From UBA5216 sp043743335 (GTDB lineage Bacteria; Pseudomonadota; Gammaproteobacteria; Burkholderiales; SG8-41): DNA of 64,000 nt. This document shows, piece by piece, positions 35,375 through 43,040 of this stretch (position 1 is its first letter; each line of letters begins with the position of its first letter). The notes below the pieces were generated by a model. That model had not been told where the DNA came from. It saw nothing but the letters and a program-made list of their open reading frames with translations, and searched no databases. Made by a program: the position numbers and the translations under genes. The stretch lies in assembly GCA_043743335.1 (NCBI GenBank), contig JAYTWR010000193.1, positions 1-64,000 on the forward strand, given 5' to 3'.

Positions 35375-35668
35375 CTACCTGATCGAGAATTCGACGGGCG
35401 GTGTGGTTCTAAGCTTGCGCTCCTTGCGTACGACTGCCGCGCGCACGGCGTGCGCGATATCCGCTTGCGTTGCCGGTCGGCGGCGAGTCGCAAGAAGGCC
35501 GTAAGCCTCCTCGGGCGCAAAGCGCTTTCCGGTGTCAACAGGGCGCAGCAGTATCCCTTGTGCTGTGCGCTCGAACGCCACCTCACCGCCGATGCAGATT
35601 TGCCCTGCCTCGCGTAAGTGGCGTGGAATCACGATTTGCCACTTGTTGGAAACCTTTGACGTGTCCAT
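35375..35668 (-). CDS. AbrB/MazE/SpoVT-family antitoxin-like protein, apparently without a toxin
   Basis: 97 residues. The N-terminal swapped-hairpin domain SKVSNKWQIVIPRHLREAGQI is followed by a C-terminal tail that would normally bind a PIN or MazF toxin. AGGAG lies seven bases before the ATG at 35668. No toxin gene follows: 46 bp downstream the convergent glycosyltransferase ends, and no PIN- or MazF-like frame overlaps. It is therefore either an orphan antitoxin or a stand-alone regulator. It lies just outside the left copy of the 64-bp repeat. Confidence 0.8.
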   Translation of the reverse strand: MDTSKVSNKWQIVIPRHLREAGQICIGGEVAFERTAQGILLRPVDTGKRFAPEEAYGLLATRRRPATQADIAHAVRAAVVRKERKLRTTPPVEFSIR

Positions 35669-35771
35669 CAGAGCGCTCCTAATTATTTAACAATAATAAC
35701 GTGCATTGTGCCGCGCTCCCGCCGGGCTTGCAACACGAACGCTGCGCCACGCTTGTTCGTCAATCGGAAAA

Positions 35772-35835
35772 CACCCATAAAAAAACGGGTGCCGAAGCGC
35801 CCGTTAAATCTCAACTTAAAGGTGTAAAGCTAAGT
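35772..35835 (-). repeat. 64-bp direct repeat, left copy (terminator-bearing)
   Basis: Matches 37384-37447 at 62 of 64 positions. On the minus strand it contains the hairpin and T-run of the porin terminator, with one stem mismatch. It lies 36 bp downstream of the FitB-like toxin stop and may now terminate that operon. Confidence 0.9.
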
Positions 35836-35870
35836 GTCGAAAAACGCGCAGGGCATTAGCCCGATTTCCA

Positions 35871-36290
35871 TTAAGGCGCGTTCCAAGGATTAATCAAATC
35901 GATGCCAGCGCCCTTATAGTCTCGCACGTTGCGGGTTGCCAGAACAAAACCTCGCCTGATAGTAATAGCGGCAATCGCGCAATCGCCAAAGTGAATCGGA
36001 TTACCCGCTGCTTGCGTGCCCGCGAACACACGCCCAAATGCGTGCGCGCTGTCCTGATCGAACGATAGTACACGCCCCTCAAACTGGGCGACTAATTCTG
36101 TCGTCGCGCCCTGCAACGCCGTGCGGCGTTTCCCCACGGGCAATGTCTCGATGCCCGCCTGTAGCTCGGCCAAGGTAATTGTAGTGAGGTAGAGCGTTTC
36201 CGGTGCCTGCCGATCCAACCAAGCCAACACCGCCGCATCAGGCTTCGATTTGAGGGGTTCGGAGACAAGATGGGTATCCAGAATAATCAT
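35871..36290 (-). CDS. PIN-domain toxin, FitB/VapC type
   Basis: 139 residues. The acidic active-site residues of PIN ribonucleases are present: D5 in ILDTHLVSE, E42 in LAELQAG, D103 in HFGDCAIAA and D124 in TRNVRDY. The LDTHLVSE start and ending INPW fit the FitB subgroup. VapC-like toxins cut tRNA or rRNA. The gene overlaps its antitoxin by 4 bp. Confidence 0.9.
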   Translation of the reverse strand: MIILDTHLVSEPLKSKPDAAVLAWLDRQAPETLYLTTITLAELQAGIETLPVGKRRTALQGATTELVAQFEGRVLSFDQDSAHAFGRVFAGTQAAGNPIHFGDCAIAAITIRRGFVLATRNVRDYKGAGIDLINPWNAP

Positions 36291-36523
36291 GATTCAATGT
36301 TCACCGGCCGAACCGGGCTACGCCTGCGCGTTTTGGGAAATTCAATGCCCCCATATTTACGACCGATTTCCGCTAACGCTGTGCCCATGCCACGCTGCGG
36401 TCGCACCGCGTTTTGTAGGATCATGCGCATTTCGGCCTCGGTACTGCGCCCACGCTGTTCAGCGCGTTTCTTTAGCGCGCGCAGGGTTTCATCGGGCAAA
36501 TTTCGGATGGTCACGGCTGCCAT
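36287..36523 (-). CDS. FitA/Arc-like ribbon-helix-helix antitoxin
   Basis: 78 residues. The N-terminal RHH fold is AAVTIRNLPDETLRALKKRAEQRGRSTEAEMRMIL; the C-terminal tail (IGRKYGGIEFPKTRR) should embrace the PIN toxin encoded next. As in FitAB, the complex probably binds its own promoter; a hexamer array and a perfect palindrome lie directly upstream. Confidence 0.9.
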   Translation of the reverse strand: MAAVTIRNLPDETLRALKKRAEQRGRSTEAEMRMILQNAVRPQRGMGTALAEIGRKYGGIEFPKTRRRSPVRPVNIES

Positions 36524-36529
36524 AATTAA

Positions 36530-36559
36530 CTATCGCTATCACTATCACTATCACTATCG
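36530..36559. repeat. Five-copy hexamer array before the FitA-like gene
   Basis: Units CTATCG, CTATCA, CTATCA, CTATCA, CTATCG run without gaps. They end 6 bp before the antitoxin ATG. The half-site TATCA also forms the ends of the palindrome at 36585. Confidence 0.9.
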
Positions 36560-36584
36560 TTTCGTCAAATTGATACCGCTACGA

Positions 36585-36605
36585 TATCATTTGCAACAAA
36601 TGATA
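36585..36605. promoter_or_regulatory. Perfect palindrome, candidate FitA-like operator
   Basis: Arms TATCATTTG and CAAATGATA enclose CAA. It lies 62 bp upstream of the antitoxin start, where a ribbon-helix-helix dimer would be expected to bind. Confidence 0.55.
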
Positions 36606-36656
36606 GCAACTCGGCGCTGGTTCAGAGCCCTATGACGCAAGGTCAAAGGAACCACT

Positions 36657-36968
36657 TCATCCACGGGTGCGTTTGAAGGCCCGCAGGGTGTTCGCGGCAA
36701 ACATCTGGTTGCGGCCTACGATATGGCTGGGAACCAATTTGCCCGATTGAACCTGGCGGCGTAGCGTCGGCATCGACACCTCAAGATATTCAGCCGCTTC
36801 GGCGGCGGAAAAGCGTTCCCGTTGCAAATGACCAAACACCTGCTCGTGCGTGAAATCATCTTCGCGGAACGCTTGGCCCGTCAATAGAGAAAAAAACCGG
36901 GCGCGCTCGGTCTCGGGCATGCGCTTCATCTCGGTAAAGAGATCTTCTGCCTTCAGTGCGTGGCTCAT
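36657..36968 (-). CDS. Helix-turn-helix antitoxin (excisionase-type)
   Basis: 103 residues. The C-terminal half is an excisionase/MerR-like HTH: FSAAEAAEYLEVSMPTLRRQVQSGKLVPSHIVGRNQMF. The N-terminal half is helical and may contact the toxin. It overlaps the RelE-like toxin gene by 4 bp and is encoded second, the reversed (toxin-first) order seen in HigBA-type systems. Confidence 0.85.
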   Translation of the reverse strand: MSHALKAEDLFTEMKRMPETERARFFSLLTGQAFREDDFTHEQVFGHLQRERFSAAEAAEYLEVSMPTLRRQVQSGKLVPSHIVGRNQMFAANTLRAFKRTRG

Positions 36969-37288
36969 TGCACAACTCCTTTGCCGTTTTCCAGCCGCAG
37001 ATAATGCTTCAATGCGTCGTAAAAATTCTCGTGCATTCCAACTTTATAGAAATCGATTGCCAAGAATTCCAAGGGCGCATGCTTCGTTGGCGCTCTATAG
37101 GCCAGCAGGTATTCTTGGCGATTGAAGCGGAACTTGTAAACCCGTATGCCGGCCAGATCGCCTACCTTCAGCTCGCCGATATCCGGTGTTTCGCAAACCG
37201 CCTCGACCGCATCCTCAATGGCCAGTTGCAAGGGTTTGTGCGCTTTTTTGACATACTGGACGAACGGGCGCTTAAAATTCGATCGCAT
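36965..37288 (-). CDS. RelE/HigB-like toxin
   Basis: 107 residues. It has the RelE-superfamily pattern with a basic N-terminus (RSNFKRPFVQYVKKAHKPL), core strands VGDLAGIRVYKFRFNRQEYLLAYRA and a C-terminal IDFYKVGMHENFYDALKHYL. These toxins cleave mRNA, often on the ribosome. The ATG at 37288 lies at the predicted transcription start, so the message may be leaderless. Confidence 0.85.
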   Translation of the reverse strand: MRSNFKRPFVQYVKKAHKPLQLAIEDAVEAVCETPDIGELKVGDLAGIRVYKFRFNRQEYLLAYRAPTKHAPLEFLAIDFYKVGMHENFYDALKHYLRLENGKGVVQ

Positions 37289-37294
37289 GATTCT

Positions 37295-37324
37295 ATATTA
37301 GATATTGTTTGATTTTAAGTCAAA
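37295..37324 (-). promoter_or_regulatory. Promoter with overlapping inverted repeat for the toxin-first TA operon
   Basis: On the minus strand TTGACT (37323-37318) and TAATAT (37300-37295) are 17 bp apart. The inverted repeat TTTGA/TCAAA (37308-37324) covers the -35 box, a likely operator. The -10 box ends six bases before the toxin ATG. Confidence 0.65.
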
Positions 37325-37383
37325 TCATAGCTTAATGAGATGAATAACCGACCAAGTCCTTCCACAAAGCACGAACTTCTTGG

Positions 37384-37447
37384 CACCCATAAAAAAACGG
37401 GCGCCGAAGCGCCCGTTAAATCCCAACTTAAAGGTGTAAAGCTAAGT
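37384..37447 (-). terminator. Porin terminator; right copy of the 64-bp direct repeat
   Basis: On the minus strand ACGGGCGC-TTCG-GCGCCCGT is a perfect 8-bp stem followed by seven T. It begins 11 bp after the porin stop. The same 64 bp, with two changes, recur at 35772-35835. Confidence 0.93.
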
Positions 37448-37458
37448 TACATCCGTGC

Positions 37459-38754
37459 TTAGAACTTGTGAACCATGCCGAAGGCAATTGCGTTGGAATC
37501 CGAACCCGGGTTGACGGTCGTGGTGGAGCCGCCAATTTCGTAGTTCGCGTTATTCTTGTTGTCAAGACGCGAGTAGCCGAGCGTCAACTCCGTACGCTTG
37601 GACAGCATGTGTACGTAACGAATCGACGCTATCGACGCGCCGGTGCCAGAGTAGCCACCCAGAGCAATCGCTGTCGGCAACGGACGCTGACCCATCGCCG
37701 GGCCGAACGCCACTGCAGTGGCCAAGCCGCCGGTCACATCACCCGCGCGCGAGTACGCTGCGCGCAAGCCGTGCGGCCCGGAGATCGTCCAGTCAATACC
37801 GACATGCCAGGTGTTGACTTTGGTCGATTGCGCCAGAGCCGAGGTGTCAGCCTTTTGCTGGGAATACTGCGCGCCCAGTTTCAGGCTGTTCGAGAACGTG
37901 TACGAACCCGCCAACACCCACGCACTTTCAGAGCTGCCGTTACAGGCGCTCAACGCCGTAACCGGGCCGGCTGCCACTGCGTTCGGGCAAGCTGCGCCTG
38001 CGGCCGTTACGCCGTAGAAGTCTTTATGCTTTTCATACGCCAAGCCCAAGCTCAACGGGCCGTTGTTGTATTGACCGCCAATGGACCACAGACGCGCTTT
38101 TAACTGGCCGTTGGTCGCACCCGTTTGGTTGTTGCCCACGGTAACAGACGCCATACCCGTGAAACCGCCAAAGTTCGGCGTGTCATAGGACAGCAGGTTG
38201 TTTTGACGACGACGCCATGCGCCGGGGGTAGTGGCTAGGCCCAGTTGGGCTGCCGTGCCGTTCGGAGCGGAGATACTATAGGTGGATGATTGGCCATACA
38301 AAATGCGGCCCGCACCGTAAACACCGGTGTCGTTGGCACCGACCATGTCATTGGTCACACGCTTGAACGGGGTGCCCCAGTTGCCCATGAAAATGTTACC
38401 GAAACCGCCTTTGACGCCCATGGCGCTGTCGCGATTGCACAAACCTTGTGAGGTAGCACCGGTGCCCGTGTTAGCGCTGCCACGATAGTCCATGGTGGTT
38501 TCGCACTGGAACCACGCCGACATACCGCCGCCCAGTTTTTCTTCGCCACGGAAGCCCAAGGCTGAACCGGGGTTTTGCCATTGGTCATAGCGGCTGCGCG
38601 GATCAGTTGCTGTGCGATCAGACGGCTTGATCGACGCGTATTCGGCAACCACTGCGCCATACACATTGACGGTTGCGTTTTGTGCGATAGCTACCGGGGC
38701 CATCATTGCGCCCAGTGCGCCGGTTACTGCTGCTGCTAATAGTTTCTTCTGCAT
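37459..38754 (-). CDS. Gram-negative porin (Burkholderiales type)
   Basis: 431 residues. The signal peptide MQKKLLAAAVTGALGAMMAPVAIAQ is followed by the typical first strand NATVNVYGAVVAEYA. Family landmarks are SALGFRGEEKLGGGMSAWFQCET, NIFMGNWGTPF and RRRQNNLLSYDTPNFGGF, and the final strand ends AFGMVHKF with the terminal phenylalanine needed for outer-membrane insertion. It should form a trimeric 16-strand channel. SD AAGGAG precedes the ATG; its own promoter and terminator are visible. Confidence 0.96.
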   Translation of the reverse strand: MQKKLLAAAVTGALGAMMAPVAIAQNATVNVYGAVVAEYASIKPSDRTATDPRSRYDQWQNPGSALGFRGEEKLGGGMSAWFQCETTMDYRGSANTGTGATSQGLCNRDSAMGVKGGFGNIFMGNWGTPFKRVTNDMVGANDTGVYGAGRILYGQSSTYSISAPNGTAAQLGLATTPGAWRRRQNNLLSYDTPNFGGFTGMASVTVGNNQTGATNGQLKARLWSIGGQYNNGPLSLGLAYEKHKDFYGVTAAGAACPNAVAAGPVTALSACNGSSESAWVLAGSYTFSNSLKLGAQYSQQKADTSALAQSTKVNTWHVGIDWTISGPHGLRAAYSRAGDVTGGLATAVAFGPAMGQRPLPTAIALGGYSGTGASIASIRYVHMLSKRTELTLGYSRLDNKNNANYEIGGSTTTVNPGSDSNAIAFGMVHKF

Positions 38755-38864
38755 GTAAATCTCCTTTTAAATTAAGCTTCCCCCACGCAACGCAAGCCAC
38801 TGATATCGGGTGCAACTGAACGGGAGTGTTTTTACTGACGCACTACTACTTAAAATACGCGCCT

Positions 38865-38893
38865 ATTATCTGTTTACCCTCGCTCTAGCTCAA
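38865..38893 (-). promoter_or_regulatory. Candidate sigma-70 promoter of the porin gene
   Basis: On the minus strand TTGAGC (38893-38888) and GATAAT (38870-38865) have 17-bp spacing, leaving a leader of about 105 nt before the porin ATG. Confidence 0.6.
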
Positions 38894-39047
38894 CAGTACA
38901 CGGGATAAAACTGACACAGAGTCTGCGCTTGTTGTGTCCATGCAACAGGTGATAAATACGCGTTAACGGGTATATCTAACGCCGTTAAATCGCTTTGTGC
39001 CGCCGTAAAACCGGCGGCTCGCCTTTGCATAAAACCTACAATATCAT

Positions 39048-39065
39048 TTAAAATCAATTACTTAT
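39048..39065 (+). repeat. AT-rich dispersed motif, copy 9
   Basis: TTTAAAATCAATTACTTA, 19 bp upstream of the TPR gene start; one of the closest matches to consensus. Confidence 0.8.
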
Positions 39066-39084
39066 CGTTAGTGTTATTTAACCC

Positions 39085-41040
39085 ATGCCCCTTGCAACCG
39101 ACCGCCAAATTGAGTCCGCCTTACAAAACCACCAACAGGGTGACTTGACGGGGGCCATGGCCGCTTACCGCCAGATATTGACGCAGGCGCCCGGCGATAC
39201 GCTGGCCACGGGGCTGCTGGGCACCGCATTGCTGCAATCGGGCGATGCGCAACAGGCTTTACCCTATCTAGAAGCCGCTGTATCCAAGCAGCGCAACAAC
39301 GCCGGGTTTTTGGGCCATCTGGCGCAGGCTTACTTTGAATTGACTATGTATGCCGACGCGGCAGAGCATTTTCGCAAGGCCTTGCGACTTGCGCCCGCCG
39401 AAGCGCAGTTTCAGCTTGGCTTGGCCAATTCGCTGGCGCTGCAAGGGCAGTACGCCGAAGCGCGGCGTTTACTGGAGCGCGTGCTGGCGCGGCACCCGCA
39501 ACACGCCATGGCTTGGTTCAATTTAGGCCATGTGCTGCGCGACTTGCACGAACCCGCGCCCGCGATAGCGGCGTATCAAAAAGTGTTGGCCCTCGCGCCG
39601 GATTTTGCCGAGGCACGCAATGCGCTAGGCAATGTGCTGCATACCGCCATGCAGCTTGCCGCTGCCGAGCGCGAATACCGGCTGTGCATTCGCGATGCGC
39701 CGCAGTTTTTGCCCGCGCGGCAAAATTTGGTGTCGGTGCTGATTGATCAAGGTCAATTTGATGCAGCAGAAGCCGCGTGTCGCGACATTCTGCAACTCGA
39801 CCCGGCCAACGCCCACGCGCACGGCATGCTGGCGGACACTTTTAACGCCCGCGGACGTTTGGTGGACGCCACACGCCACTATGCCGAAGCGGCGCGACTC
39901 GCGCCGGACGACATCGCCACGCGCATCAGCCTCGCTACCAAGCTGTGCGATACCGGCGACATCACGGGCGGCCTGCGCGAATTTGGCGAGGTGCTGCAAC
40001 AACAGCCGATAGCGCAGCCAGCGATGCCGGAACTACATCAGGCTTTATCGACGATGTTTCTCGCGCACGGGTTTTTGGCCGAAGGCTGGGCGCATTATCG
40101 TCAGCGGCCCGCGTTCATCGCGTTTCGCGACAAACTCGCTGGCGTCACACTGACGCAAACCTTGCCTGAAATTTTGGCGGGTTTGCCTATTAGCGTGTTA
40201 CGTGAACAGGGGCTGGGCGACGAAATATTTTTCCTGCGCTACGCGCGCTTGCTGACGCAGCGCGGCGCGCGCGTGACGTATCGCTGCAGCGATGCCATTG
40301 CCAGCTTGATCAAACGCTTGCCTGACGTGGCCGAGGTGATTGCCAGCGACGCCGCAGTGCCCGCCTGCTATGCGGCGATTATGGCTGGGGATTTACCCCA
40401 CGCGCTGGGCAATTTGCCGATAGAACTTGGCGGTGCCGATCCGCTTTGGGGGTTCCCTTGGACACAAGCCCATTATTGCGCGCTGCCGCAGCCGAGTATT
40501 CGGATCGACCCCTTGCCCGACCGCGTGGCGCAAATGCGCGCGCAGCTTGCCGAAATCGGCCCGCCACCCTACATCGGCGTCACATGGCGTGGCGGCACGC
40601 CCCCCAGCGAACAAGGCGCAGGCTCGTGGGTGCTGTTCAAAAACGTGGCCATTGCGCAACTGGGCGCTGCGTTAAAGCCCTGTAAAGGCACGTTTATCGC
40701 CCTGCAACGCAACCCGGAGCCGGGCGAAATCGCTGCGCTGGAAGCCACACTTGGTGCAAAGGTTCACGATTTTACCCATAAAAACAAAGCGTTAGAGGAT
40801 ATGCACGCCCTGCTCGCGCTGATCGATGAGTACGTCGGCGTGAGCAACACCAATATGCACCTGCGTGCCGCCGCCGGCAAAACGGCGCGCGTGCTGGTGC
40901 CCGCACCCGCGGAGTGGCGCTGGATGGCGACGGGCGACGCGTCACCGTGGTTTCCCGGCTTTTCGGTGTACCGGCAAAGCCTACACGGCACGTGGGACGC
41001 AGCGCTGAGCCAACTCCAGCACGATCTGACCGCGCGCTGA
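39085..41040 (+). CDS. TPR protein with GT9/heptosyltransferase-like C-terminal domain
   Basis: 651 residues. About nine TPR units occupy residues 1-320 (for example HAMAWFNLGHVLRDLHEPAPAIAAYQKVLALAPD). The C-terminal third contains SVLREQGLGDEIFFLRYARLLTQRGARVTY, YIGVTWRGGTP, KGTFIALQRNPEPGEIAAL and DMHALLALIDEYVGVSNTNMHLRAAAG, the pattern of GT9-like domains fused to TPRs. Such proteins occur next to flagellin or cell-surface genes in some bacteria, but none are here. Acceptor unknown. The next TPR gene begins 17 bp downstream. Confidence 0.87.
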   Translation: MPLATDRQIESALQNHQQGDLTGAMAAYRQILTQAPGDTLATGLLGTALLQSGDAQQALPYLEAAVSKQRNNAGFLGHLAQAYFELTMYADAAEHFRKALRLAPAEAQFQLGLANSLALQGQYAEARRLLERVLARHPQHAMAWFNLGHVLRDLHEPAPAIAAYQKVLALAPDFAEARNALGNVLHTAMQLAAAEREYRLCIRDAPQFLPARQNLVSVLIDQGQFDAAEAACRDILQLDPANAHAHGMLADTFNARGRLVDATRHYAEAARLAPDDIATRISLATKLCDTGDITGGLREFGEVLQQQPIAQPAMPELHQALSTMFLAHGFLAEGWAHYRQRPAFIAFRDKLAGVTLTQTLPEILAGLPISVLREQGLGDEIFFLRYARLLTQRGARVTYRCSDAIASLIKRLPDVAEVIASDAAVPACYAAIMAGDLPHALGNLPIELGGADPLWGFPWTQAHYCALPQPSIRIDPLPDRVAQMRAQLAEIGPPPYIGVTWRGGTPPSEQGAGSWVLFKNVAIAQLGAALKPCKGTFIALQRNPEPGEIAALEATLGAKVHDFTHKNKALEDMHALLALIDEYVGVSNTNMHLRAAAGKTARVLVPAPAEWRWMATGDASPWFPGFSVYRQSLHGTWDAALSQLQHDLTAR

Positions 41041-41057
41041 AGCGCTAAAATCTGCGC

Positions 41058-42977
41058 ATGCCTTCGTCACCGCTTTCCGCCGCCTACCACGAAATCAAAC
41101 GCCTGCGCAGTTGCGGCGACATCCATGCCGCGCTGGCGATGCTGCAAGCGCAGCGGCCCGCGGCGGATGGCGATACCTTCGAAGCCGTCGTCACGTTATA
41201 CATCGCGGGCGATCTCGACAGCGCCGTTAACGTATGCCGCACCCACCCATGGCAGGCACCATGGGCGATCAGCATGAGCCGCGCGTTGATCGACCTGCTG
41301 GCGAACCACAACGCGGCGCAGGCGCTCACGCACGCACGCGTCGCCCTGCGGGATCAAAACGCGGCACCGGATGCGCAGGCGTTTTATCTCTCATTGTTGC
41401 AAGCCAATGGGCTGATCGACGAAGCCTGCGGGTACATGCTGGACCATCTCGCACCGCCGCCGCTGGGCGAGACGTTTCTGCTGACCGTGATGGCCGAAAT
41501 CGCTGCCGCCGCGCAGCAATGGATGCCCGCCTATCAGCTTGGGTGCGCGGTAATGGCTACGGACACCTCGAACTACCGCGCGCTCATCGCGCTAAGCCTA
41601 GCGAACTACCAGTTCAATAATTTTCACGAAGCACTGGGCAACGCGCAGTGTGCCGATCTTATCCATCGCGGCGCGCTGCCGTCCACGCTGCAACTCATGC
41701 GTTGCCACAACCGGCTGGGGGATTACTACAGCGCCGTCGCCGCGTTTGATAGCCTTGACGCCGCGATCACGCCGCCGCCTGAGCTGCACGTGGCGCTGGG
41801 TATGGCATACGCCGGGCTGGAAAATTCGGCGCAGGCCGAGGCCGCCTATTGCGCCGCACTGACGGCAAATCCGCCGCCCATCGAAGCCCTGCGCGCGCTG
41901 CTGAAAATCTATCTCGACTCGGCGGATCACGATGCGCTCGCGGCGTTCGTCACGGCGCACGCGGCACTTATCGATGACGACACCGAGTGCATTTTGCGCC
42001 AAGGCATGGAGCAGTTACGCCAAGGCAAGCGCGACGAGGCTGCGGCCTTGTTCAGAAAATGCAATGAAATCAATATCTTGCAAAAAGATGCTTACAGTCT
42101 CTTACCGTGGCCAGTGCCTGAACCGCGCGTCCGCCACGATTACGAGCAACTGGATTTACTGCGCCGACGCGGCAAACTCAACCCCGCCGGGCGGGATGCG
42201 CTGCGCGTGCTGCAACCGTTTTACGAGCAATCGGGCAACACGGCGCGCACCTTTGCGCCGCAGGGGGCGTTGGCTGACGCCTTCAAAAAAGCCTTGTGCG
42301 ACATTCACTATTATCCGGATCCGGTGTTCAACGAAGTGGCGCTGGGCGCCAACGACTTTGCCACGCTCGAAGCGCAATACGCGGCTGAGAATATCGTCGT
42401 CATCGACAATTTCCTGTCAGCCGAAGCGCTGGGCGAATTGCGCCGCTACAGCGAAGAAGCAACAGTGTGGAAGGTGTACAACGCGGGCGGCTACACCGCC
42501 GGGCTGATGGTGAAGGGTTTCGCACCGCGCGTGTTGCTGGCGATTGCCGATGAACTGCGACACAAAATGCCGCAGATCATCCAACACTATCCGCTGTTGC
42601 AGGCGTGGGGCTTCAAATACGATCAGCGCTTGCAGGGCATTACCCTGCACGCAGATTTTGCGCGGGTGAACGTAAACTTCTGGATTACGCCGGACGAGGC
42701 CTGCGAAGACCCCACCACCGGCGGCATGGTGGTCTACAACCACCCGGTGCCGAAAAGCTGGACGTTTGAAGATTACAACGTCAATCCACCGAAGCTAAAA
42801 GCCTTTCTGAAGGTGCACGACGCCACGCCACTGCGCGTGCCGTATCGCGCAAACCGCTGCGTGTTGTTCGACTCTAGCCTGATCCATGTGACCGATGAAC
42901 TGCACTTCAAGCCGGGATTTGAAAATCGTCGCGTGAATATCACGCTGCTGTTCGGTCGCGTGCGCGCCACGGAGTAA
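41058..42977 (+). CDS. TPR-like protein with C-terminal 2-oxoglutarate/Fe(II) oxygenase-like domain
   Basis: 639 residues. Residues 1-350 are helical repeats of degenerate TPR type. The C-terminal 200 residues (from about NIVVIDNFLSAEALGELRRYSEE) match the 2OG-Fe(II) oxygenase fold: H531 and D533 in GITLHADFARVN, H610 in DSSLIHVTDEL and R624/R625 in FENRRVNITLLFG give the HxD...H...R site. It may hydroxylate a protein or a sugar-bearing acceptor handled by the preceding TPR-glycosyltransferase. The fusion is unusual and function is inferred. Confidence 0.85.
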   Translation: MPSSPLSAAYHEIKRLRSCGDIHAALAMLQAQRPAADGDTFEAVVTLYIAGDLDSAVNVCRTHPWQAPWAISMSRALIDLLANHNAAQALTHARVALRDQNAAPDAQAFYLSLLQANGLIDEACGYMLDHLAPPPLGETFLLTVMAEIAAAAQQWMPAYQLGCAVMATDTSNYRALIALSLANYQFNNFHEALGNAQCADLIHRGALPSTLQLMRCHNRLGDYYSAVAAFDSLDAAITPPPELHVALGMAYAGLENSAQAEAAYCAALTANPPPIEALRALLKIYLDSADHDALAAFVTAHAALIDDDTECILRQGMEQLRQGKRDEAAALFRKCNEINILQKDAYSLLPWPVPEPRVRHDYEQLDLLRRRGKLNPAGRDALRVLQPFYEQSGNTARTFAPQGALADAFKKALCDIHYYPDPVFNEVALGANDFATLEAQYAAENIVVIDNFLSAEALGELRRYSEEATVWKVYNAGGYTAGLMVKGFAPRVLLAIADELRHKMPQIIQHYPLLQAWGFKYDQRLQGITLHADFARVNVNFWITPDEACEDPTTGGMVVYNHPVPKSWTFEDYNVNPPKLKAFLKVHDATPLRVPYRANRCVLFDSSLIHVTDELHFKPGFENRRVNITLLFGRVRATE

Positions 42978-43001
42978 CAGCGCCTGCCGTTTTAAATCCC
43001 C

Positions 43002-43040
43002 AACTTAGATGCCGAAGTTAGATACCGAAGTTAGATCCCT
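43002..43040. repeat. 13-bp tandem repeat at the 3' end of an aldo/keto reductase gene
   Basis: Units AACTTAGATGCCG, AAGTTAGATACCG and AAGTTAGATCCCT. The reductase stop codon (43031-43033) lies in the third unit. Confidence 0.85.

Larger units (their letters stand above)
38755..39084. other. 330-bp divergent intergenic region between porin and TPR gene
   Basis: Contains the porin leader and promoter (minus strand), a GC hairpin GCCGCCG/CGGCGGC at 38999-39018, and one copy of the AT-rich motif. No gene seen. Confidence 0.6.

Noticed and set aside
35322..35504. A 60-codon frame directly after the TPR-transferase
   Set aside because: It is antisense to the AbrB-like antitoxin, which has a clear domain and SD.
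36530..36559. Possible CRISPR-like repeat array
   Set aside because: The hexamer units are contiguous with no spacers and no cas genes are present.
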